This document shows, piece by piece, positions 6,583 through 11,770 of a stretch of 11,770 nt of DNA. The first letter of the stretch is position 1. Each line of letters opens with the position of its first letter. The stretch lies in NCBI GenBank assembly GCA_002339725.1, contig DDKN01000102.1, positions 1-11,770 of the forward strand, read 5' to 3'. A model generated the notes under the pieces. The model did no database searches, was not told the origin of the DNA, and worked only from the letters and a program-made list of their open reading frames with translations. This DNA comes from Thiobacillus sp. UBA2597. GTDB lineage: Bacteria > Pseudomonadota > Gammaproteobacteria > Burkholderiales > Thiobacillaceae. The position numbers and the translations under genes were made by a program.

Positions 6583-7205
6583 GCTTCCTCCTCCTCGGCC
6601 GCCTTGGGCGCGGCGGGTTTTTGCGGGGCCATGGAGACCAGGCGCAGGCGGTCGTTGCGCTTGACCTTGATCTGCTCGGCCGGATCCACCCACTTGCGGC
6701 CAGGCCGGCGCCGCAGGGTGAGGGCGATGGCGGCGACCATGGCCACCAGCAGGATGACCGCGGCCAGCTCGAACGGATAGACGTAGTCGGTGTAAAGCTG
6801 CAGGCCGAGTTCCCTGGTGTTGCTGTAGTCGGCCGGCTTGGGCGCGGGCGGGGTCAGGCCGAAACGGCTGCCACCCAGCACGGTGGCCATTTCCACCATC
6901 ATCAGAATGGCGACCAGGGCGGCGAGCGGCAGGTTTTCCCAGAAACCGCGCCGCATCTCCTCGATGTTGATGTCGAGCATCATCACCACGAACAGGAACA
7001 ACACCATCACCGCGCCGATGTAGACCAGCACCAGGGTGATGGCGAGAAACTCGGCCTCCAGCAGCATCCAAAGGCAGCCGGCGGTGAAAAAGGCCAGCAC
7101 CAAAGAAAGCGCGGCGTGCACCGGGTTTTTCGCGGTGATCACGCGCAGGCTCGCCAGCAGCAGGATGGCGGAGAAGATATAAAAGACCAGGCTGGTGAAT
7201 TCCAT
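6579..7205 (-). CDS. nuoJ: NADH-quinone oxidoreductase subunit J (complex I)
   Basis: NuoJ is a five-helix membrane subunit (MrpG/ND6-like) next to NuoH and NuoK; its third helix is thought to change shape during coupling of electron transfer to pumping. The 208-residue product shows the family core: NPVHAALSLVLAFF, the LVYIGAVMVLFLFVVMML helix, and DYVYPFELAAVILLVAMVAAI before a basic segment. A hydrophilic tail of about 40 residues follows, basic and then Pro/Ala-rich, ending AAEEEEA. The ATG at 7203..7205 gives the expected start MEFTSLVFYIFSA and lies 28 bases after nuoI, with a weak GGA upstream. The frame is open further upstream, but only into nuoI. The stop overlaps the nuoK start (ATGA). 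Confidence 0.97.
   Translation of the reverse strand: MEFTSLVFYIFSAILLLASLRVITAKNPVHAALSLVLAFFTAGCLWMLLEAEFLAITLVLVYIGAVMVLFLFVVMMLDINIEEMRRGFWENLPLAALVAILMMVEMATVLGGSRFGLTPPAPKPADYSNTRELGLQLYTDYVYPFELAAVILLVAMVAAIALTLRRRPGRKWVDPAEQIKVKRNDRLRLVSMAPQKPAAPKAAEEEEA
6587..6595 (-). promoter_or_regulatory. Shine-Dalgarno of nuoK inside the nuoJ end
   Basis: GGAGGAGGA on the - strand gives two overlapping AGGAGG registers, four and seven bases before the nuoK ATG. The same bases encode the glutamate run (EEEE) at the NuoJ C-terminus, so the ribosome site constrains that tail. It fixes the nuoK start. Confidence 0.75.
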
Positions 7206-7233
7206 TGCGTATTCCGTCAGCGGTTTGCTTGCA

Positions 7234-7725
7234 TCATCGATAGCGCGCGTCGGCTGCCCGATCCTGGGCGATCTGCGCCTCGTACTTGTCGCCCACCGCG
7301 AGCAGCATCTCCTTGGTGTAGTAGAGATCGCCCCGCTTCTCGCCGTGGTATTCATAGACGCGGGTCTCGACGATGGCATCGACCGGGCAGGCCTCCTCGC
7401 AGAAACCGCAGAAGATGCACTTGGTCAGGTCGATGTCGTAGCGGGTGGTGCGGCGCGTGCCGTCGGCGCGCTGCTCCGACTCGATCTGGATGGCCAGGGC
7501 CGGACAGACCGCCTCGCACAGCTTGCAGGCGATGCAGCGCTCCTCGCCGTTGGGATAGCGGCGCTGGGCGTGCAGGCCGCGAAAGCGCGGCGATTGCGGC
7601 GCCCGCTCCTCGGGATACTGCACCGTGATCTTGCGCGCGAAGAAATAGCGCCCGGTCATGCTCATGCCGCGCACCAGCTCGGTCAGCAGGAAGGTGTCGA
7701 AGAAGTGCTTGATTCGGCTCAACAT
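7234..7725 (-). CDS. nuoI: NADH-quinone oxidoreductase subunit I, 2x[4Fe-4S] (complex I)
   Basis: NuoI is the ferredoxin-like subunit that carries clusters N6a and N6b, passing electrons from NuoG toward N2 near the quinone. The 163-residue product has two complete C-x2-C-x2-C-x3-C motifs: Cys64, 67, 70, 74 (ERCIACKLCEAVCP) and Cys103, 106, 109, 113 (TKCIFCGFCEEACP). The N-terminal amphipathic helix (MLSRIKHFFDTFLLTELVRG) fits its attachment to the membrane arm beside NuoH. The start at 7723..7725 is fixed by an AGGAGG seven bases upstream. The gene begins 10 bases after the nuoH stop and nuoJ follows after 28 bases. Confidence 0.98.
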   Translation of the reverse strand: MLSRIKHFFDTFLLTELVRGMSMTGRYFFARKITVQYPEERAPQSPRFRGLHAQRRYPNGEERCIACKLCEAVCPALAIQIESEQRADGTRRTTRYDIDLTKCIFCGFCEEACPVDAIVETRVYEYHGEKRGDLYYTKEMLLAVGDKYEAQIAQDRAADARYR

Positions 7726-7730
7726 GGTCG

Positions 7731-7736
7731 CCTCCT
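7731..7736 (-). promoter_or_regulatory. Shine-Dalgarno of nuoI overlapping the nuoH stop
   Basis: AGGAGG on the - strand, five bases clear of the nuoI ATG. Its first base is the last base of the nuoH TGA stop codon, so ribosomes ending nuoH sit on this site. This supports termination-reinitiation coupling and decides the nuoI start against the longer open frame to 7962. Confidence 0.8.
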
Positions 7737-8758
7737 CAATGGAACAGATAGGCCCAGGGGGTCTGCAGCATCGCCGCCACGACCAGCAGCCAGACCAGGG
7801 TGACCGGGATGAACACCTTCCAGCCCAGCCGCATGATCTGGTCATAGCGGTAGCGCGGGAAGGTGGCGCGGAACCAGAGGAACAGGAACAGGATGAAGCT
7901 GACCTTGAGCGCCAGCCAGAAGAAGCCGTCGGGCAGGCCGGGAATCGGCGACAGCCAGCCACCCAGGAACATGGTGCTGGTGAGGGTGGCGACCAGGATC
8001 ATGTTGGCATATTCGGCCAGGAAGAACATGGCGAAGGCCATGCCGGAATAGTCGACATGGAAACCGGCCACGATCTCGGATTCACCCTCGGCCACGTCGA
8101 ACGGTGCCCGGTTGAGCTCGGCCACGCCGGCGATCAGATAGACCAGGAACAGCGGGAACAGGGGCAGCCAGTACCACTGGTGGATGCCGCCGGACTGGGC
8201 CTGGACGATGTCGCTCAGATTCAGACTCTGGGCGCTCATCAGGACGCCGACCAGGGCAAAGCCCATGGCGATTTCGTAGGACACGATCTGGGCCGCCGAG
8301 CGCATGCTGCCGAGGAAGGCGTATTTCGAGTTGGAGGCCCAGCCGGCCAGCACCACGCCATAGACCCCCATGGAGGTGATGGCCATGACCAGGAGCAGGC
8401 CGGCGTCGACATCGGCCAGCACCAGGGTGTCGGTGAACGGAATCACGGCCCAGGCGGCCAAGGCTGGCGCCATCGCCAGCACCGGGGCCAGCAGGTAGAG
8501 CCCTTTGCTCGCCCCGCTCGGGATGATGATCTCCTTGAACATCAGCTTGAGGCCGTCGGCGATGGGCTGCAAGAGACCCCAGGGGCCGACCCGGTTGCAG
8601 CCCAGGCGCACCTGCATGTAGCCGATGATGCGGCGCTCGGCATAGGTGAGATAAGCCACACCGAGCAACAAAGGCGCGACGATGGCGACGATCTTGGCCA
8701 GGGTCCACACCGGCAGCCAGGCCGGACCGAGCAGTTCGGCGAAATAATCCAGATTCAT
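7736..8758 (-). CDS. nuoH: NADH-quinone oxidoreductase subunit H (complex I)
   Basis: NuoH (ND1-like) forms the membrane end of the quinone-binding chamber and the entry to the first proton path. The 340-residue product has about eight membrane helices. The conserved family blocks are all present: TYAERRIIGYMQVRLGCNRVGP (residues 38-59), WGLLQPIADGLKLMFKE (60-76), the central YEIAMGFALV helix, and the acidic quinone-site loop NRAPFDVAEGESEIVAGF (216-233). The ATG at 8756..8758 overlaps the nuoG stop as ATGA, with GGAGG at 8763..8767 four bases upstream. Its stop overlaps the nuoI ribosome site. Nothing unusual is seen. Confidence 0.98.
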   Translation of the reverse strand: MNLDYFAELLGPAWLPVWTLAKIVAIVAPLLLGVAYLTYAERRIIGYMQVRLGCNRVGPWGLLQPIADGLKLMFKEIIIPSGASKGLYLLAPVLAMAPALAAWAVIPFTDTLVLADVDAGLLLVMAITSMGVYGVVLAGWASNSKYAFLGSMRSAAQIVSYEIAMGFALVGVLMSAQSLNLSDIVQAQSGGIHQWYWLPLFPLFLVYLIAGVAELNRAPFDVAEGESEIVAGFHVDYSGMAFAMFFLAEYANMILVATLTSTMFLGGWLSPIPGLPDGFFWLALKVSFILFLFLWFRATFPRYRYDQIMRLGWKVFIPVTLVWLLVVAAMLQTPWAYLFH

Positions 8759-11076
8759 ACCGCCTCCACGCTGATGGCGCCGAAACGGCCCGCCAGGCCG
8801 GCCGTCAGCGGATGCGCCGCGGCCACGCGCAACACGTCGTCGGGCAGGCGGTCATCCCGGCACAAGCGCAGCACGGCCTCGGCACCGGCCTGCCTGACCC
8901 GCACGTGCTCGCCGTCGATCAAATTCAGGCGCTGGATCAGCGCGCCGCTGGCCCAGGCACAGGCCGCGTCCCGGGCATCCTGGGTTTGCTGCAGGGCCGG
9001 GGCCCGACGCACCAAGGGGTCGAGCTGATAGATCGGCACCTCGCCCAGACGCTCGATCCCGGCGCCCGGGGGCTGCAGCGCAAGCGCAACGCCATGGATG
9101 GCATTGTCGAGCCGGGCGGCGATGCCGGCCTCGCCCTGGGGCAGGGCCTCCTGCCGCACCTCTTCGGCGCTGTTCTGCTCGAAACCGGCCAGATTGAACA
9201 GGTTGCCCAGCACACGCAGCACCTTCCAGGCCGGGCGCGCCTCGCCCTGCGGCGTGACCGCGGCATGGAAGCTCTGCAGGCGGCCTTCCATGTTGACGAA
9301 GCTGCCGGCGGTCTCGCTGAACGGCGCGATCGGCAGCACCACGTCGGCATAGTCCATGACCCGGCCCTTGAAGGCGGTCAGGGCGACGACGCATTCGGCC
9401 GCCTGCAGGGCCTTGAGCAGTTCCGGCCCGTTATGGGCGTCCAGCTCGGGTTCCACGCCCAGCAGCAGATAGCCCTTGGCATCCAGCGCGACCGGGCCCG
9501 ACTGGACACCGACCAGCTGGGCGCCGACGCTGTTGGCCGCCGGCGAGAGGAAGCCGAGCTTGGCGCCGCAGGCCGCCGCGATCGCCGCGACGAGCTGGTG
9601 CAATTGGGCCGCGGCCGGATGATTCTGCGCCACGGCGCCGAGCAGCAGCGCCTTGCGCTCGCCCGTGTTCAGGCTGGCGGCGATGGCACGCGCGCTGTCG
9701 CTCACCGTGATGTCGTTCAACTGGCCGGCCAGCTCGGCGGGCAGGCTGGCGCCCGCCTCCTGCAGGGCCTTGGCGACCTGAGCCAGGGCATTGACCCAGG
9801 CCGACGGCTTGACGATCAGCTTGTTGGCGACACGGCAATACAGATCGTCATCGGCCGCATGCAGCACATTGAGCTGGGCACCGAACTTCACCGCCTGGCG
9901 CAGGCGCTGGGCGATGAGCGGCTGTTCCTTGCGCAGGGTGGCGCCGATCAGCAACACGCGCTGCAGCTGATTGAGTTCGGCGATGGGCATACCCAGCCAG
10001 GTGACGCCCTGACGCTTGGCGTCGCCCGAGAAATCGGCCTGGCCCAGGCGGTGTTCGATCCGCCCACTGCCCAGGCCGCGCATCAGCTTTTGCAAAAGGT
10101 GCAACTCTTCCAGGGTCTGGTGCGGCGAGGCCAGGGCGGCCAATGCGTTGCCGCCGTGGGTGTCGCGCAGCACGCGCAGGGCGCCGGCCGCCTGGTTCAG
10201 CGCCTTCTGCCAGTCAACCTCGATCCACTTGTCGCCGTCGCGCACCATGGGCCGGGTCAGGCGCTCTTCGCTGTTGAGCGCCTCATAGGCATAACGGTCG
10301 CGGTCGGCCAGCCAGCATTCGTTGATCGCCTCGTTCTCCTGGGGCACGACGCGATAGACCCGGTTGTCCTTGGTGTGCAGCTGCAGGTTGGCGCCCAGGC
10401 CGTCGTGCGGGCTGATGCTCTTGCGCCGCGACAACTCCCAGGTCCGGGCGCTGTAACGGAACGGCTTGGAGGTGAGCGCACCGACCGGGCACAGATCGAT
10501 GACGTTGCCCGACAATTCGGAATGCATCTGCTGTTCGAGGAAGGGCATCACCTCGGTGTGCTCGCCCCGGTGCACCATGCCCAATTCCATGCGGCCGGCG
10601 ATCTCCTGGCTGAAACGCACGCAGCGGCTGCAGTGGATGCAGCGCGTCATGTCGGTGGCGATGAGGGGGCCGAGGTCCTTTTCCCTGACCACCCGTTTCG
10701 GCTCGGCATAACGCGAGGCGCTGGCGCCGTAGCCGACCGCCAGATCCTGCAGCTGGCACTCGCCCCCCTGGTCGCAGATCGGACAGTCGAGCGGATGGTT
10801 GATCAGCAGCAGCTCCATCACGCCCTTCTGCGCCGCCACCGCCTTGGCGGAATGGGTGCGCACCTTCATGCCTTCGGTCACCGGCGTGGCGCAGGCCGGC
10901 AGGGGCTTGGGCGCCTTTTCCACCTCGACCAGGCACATGCGGCAGTTGGCCGCGATGCTGAGCTTCTTGTGGTAGCAGAAATGGGGGATGAAGATGCCGG
11001 CCTGGTTGGCTGCATCCATCAGCGTCGCCCCCGGGGCGACCTCAATCGTTTTGCCGTCGATCTCGATATGCGGCAT
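8755..11076 (-). CDS. nuoG: NADH-quinone oxidoreductase subunit G (complex I)
   Basis: NuoG is the large peripheral-arm subunit carrying electrons from NuoF (N3) toward NuoI. The 773-residue product begins with a [2Fe-2S] ferredoxin domain (N1b: Cys34, 45, 48, 62), then the His-Cys3 site for N5 (His94, Cys98, 101, 107) and a [4Fe-4S] site for N4 (Cys146, 149, 152, 196). A molybdopterin-oxidoreductase-like region follows from about residue 215. It is structural in complex I and keeps a recognisable C-terminal block (ADVVLPIAPFSETAGSFVNM). The additional N7 cluster ligands found in E. coli and Thermus are missing: the segment reads RTWELSRRKSISPHDG and the last ligand position is Ala257. The ATG at 11074..11076 starts one base after the nuoF stop, with GGGG in the nuoF tail as a possible ribosome site. 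Confidence 0.98.
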   Translation of the reverse strand: MPHIEIDGKTIEVAPGATLMDAANQAGIFIPHFCYHKKLSIAANCRMCLVEVEKAPKPLPACATPVTEGMKVRTHSAKAVAAQKGVMELLLINHPLDCPICDQGGECQLQDLAVGYGASASRYAEPKRVVREKDLGPLIATDMTRCIHCSRCVRFSQEIAGRMELGMVHRGEHTEVMPFLEQQMHSELSGNVIDLCPVGALTSKPFRYSARTWELSRRKSISPHDGLGANLQLHTKDNRVYRVVPQENEAINECWLADRDRYAYEALNSEERLTRPMVRDGDKWIEVDWQKALNQAAGALRVLRDTHGGNALAALASPHQTLEELHLLQKLMRGLGSGRIEHRLGQADFSGDAKRQGVTWLGMPIAELNQLQRVLLIGATLRKEQPLIAQRLRQAVKFGAQLNVLHAADDDLYCRVANKLIVKPSAWVNALAQVAKALQEAGASLPAELAGQLNDITVSDSARAIAASLNTGERKALLLGAVAQNHPAAAQLHQLVAAIAAACGAKLGFLSPAANSVGAQLVGVQSGPVALDAKGYLLLGVEPELDAHNGPELLKALQAAECVVALTAFKGRVMDYADVVLPIAPFSETAGSFVNMEGRLQSFHAAVTPQGEARPAWKVLRVLGNLFNLAGFEQNSAEEVRQEALPQGEAGIAARLDNAIHGVALALQPPGAGIERLGEVPIYQLDPLVRRAPALQQTQDARDAACAWASGALIQRLNLIDGEHVRVRQAGAEAVLRLCRDDRLPDDVLRVAAAHPLTAGLAGRFGAISVEAV

Positions 11077-11077
11077 T

Positions 11078-11770
11078 TCAGGCCCCTACTAAGCACTTCT
11101 TGTGCTCGATGTGGTACTCGAATTCCTGGCGGAAGTGCTTGATGAAGCTCTGCACCGGGCCCACCGCGGCATCGCCTAGGGCGCAGATGGTGCGGCCGGC
11201 GATGTTGTCGCCCACGCTCATCAAAAGGTCCAGGTCTTCCGGCCGGCCCTCGCCGTGCTCGATGCGATGCACCACCCGATACATCCAGCCGGTGCCCTCC
11301 CGGCAGGGCGTGCACTGACCGCAGGATTCCTCGAAGTAGAAATAAGCCAACCGCTCCAGCGCCTTGACCATGCAGACGCTGTCGTCCATCACGATCACCG
11401 CGCCGGAGCCGAGCATGGAGCCGGCCTTGGCGATGCTGTCGAAGTCCATGGTGAGATCCATCATGACCTCGCCCGGCAGCACCGGGGCGGAGGAGCCCCC
11501 GGGAATCACCGCCTTGAGCTTGTGGCCGCTACGCACGCCGCCGGCCATCGCCAGCAGTTCGGCGAACGGCGTGCCCAGGCCGACCTCGTAGTTGCCTGGC
11601 TTGTTGACATGGCCGGAGACGGAAAAGATCTTGGTGCCGCCGTTATTCGGCTTGCCCAGTTCGAGGAAGGCCTGGCCGCCATGGCGCACGATCCAGGGGA
11701 TCGAGGCCAGGGTCTCGGTGTTGTTGATCGTGGTCGGCTTGCCGTACAGGCCATAGCTTGCCGGGAACGG
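11078..11770 (-). CDS. nuoF: NADH-quinone oxidoreductase subunit F, 3' part (complex I)
   Basis: NuoF is the FMN- and NADH-binding subunit where electrons enter complex I. The gene runs off the right edge; the visible part is the C-terminal 230 residues, starting PFPASYGLYGKPTTINNTET, a signature block of the family. The SLBB (ubiquitin-like) domain is visible as SGHVNKPGNYEVGLGTPFAELL, followed by IPGGSSAPVLP. The N3 [4Fe-4S] ligands are present: three Cys in ESCGQCTPCREG (visible residues 150, 153, 156; codons at 11321..11323 and leftward) and the fourth in RTICALGDAA (visible residue 196, 11183..11185). The C-terminus EYHIEHKKCLVGA is followed by TGA, one base before nuoG. The N-terminal FMN/NADH Rossmann-like part lies outside the window. 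Confidence 0.97.
   Translation of the reverse strand, partial: PFPASYGLYGKPTTINNTETLASIPWIVRHGGQAFLELGKPNNGGTKIFSVSGHVNKPGNYEVGLGTPFAELLAMAGGVRSGHKLKAVIPGGSSAPVLPGEVMMDLTMDFDSIAKAGSMLGSGAVIVMDDSVCMVKALERLAYFYFEESCGQCTPCREGTGWMYRVVHRIEHGEGRPEDLDLLMSVGDNIAGRTICALGDAAVGPVQSFIKHFRQEFEYHIEHKKCLVGA

Noticed and set aside
8812..11142. Very long open frame on the + strand (776 codons) opposite nuoG
   Set aside because: It is antisense to an unmistakable NuoG with all cluster ligands. High GC third positions remove stops on the opposite strand, and the predicted protein is low-complexity Gly/Gln/His/Ala-rich.
1..11770. CRISPR arrays, tRNA or rRNA genes, insertion sequences, transposase genes
   Set aside because: No regularly spaced repeats, tRNA-like cloverleaf, rRNA blocks or transposase motifs were seen by reading.

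Overview
The window joins two very different kinds of DNA. Positions 1 to about 1292 look like the last part of an integron gene-cassette array, with genes on the + strand. Positions 1321 to 11770 are the distal part of a respiratory complex I (NADH:quinone oxidoreductase) operon on the - strand, read from right to left: nuoF (3' part), nuoG, nuoH, nuoI, nuoJ, nuoK, nuoL, nuoM, nuoN. The order, the protein lengths and a NuoG without the fourth (N7) iron-sulfur site fit a GC-rich proteobacterium, most likely a betaproteobacterium. That placement is inference from family knowledge; no ribosomal or taxonomic marker is present.

Left region. A 5'-truncated gene for an unrecognised protein (2..823) is followed by a well-formed attC recombination site (838..904). 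It has RYYYAAC and GTTR core boxes and a long imperfect hairpin with extrahelical bases. A second, complete cassette starts at 899. It carries one small predicted membrane protein gene (908..1276) and ends with a core box at 1271..1277 that is the exact reverse complement of the box at 898..904, as expected for the two ends of one cassette. The terminal attC breaks off after its left half and runs straight into the 3' flank of nuoN. Cassette orientation puts attI and an integrase gene, if any, left of the window. Composition changes too: hand counts give 27/60 and 32/60 G+C in 361..420 and 61..120, against 40/60 in 3061..3120.

Right region. The nuo genes are packed with gaps of 1 to 30 bases or ATGA overlaps, so they are almost certainly one transcript with translational coupling. 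NuoF, NuoG and NuoI carry the flavin and iron-sulfur electron path from NADH in the peripheral arm. NuoH, with NuoJ and NuoK, forms the quinone-proximal membrane part. NuoL, NuoM and NuoN are the three antiporter-like proton-pumping subunits. All key charged residues checked are present, so the complex looks functional. The promoter and nuoA to nuoE should lie right of the window.

The two regions converge in a 44-base gap (1277..1320) containing a GC-rich hairpin and no clear intrinsic terminator. The complex I operon is ordinary. The part worth a second look is the cassette array end: two proteins I do not recognise and a last cassette that appears locked in place.
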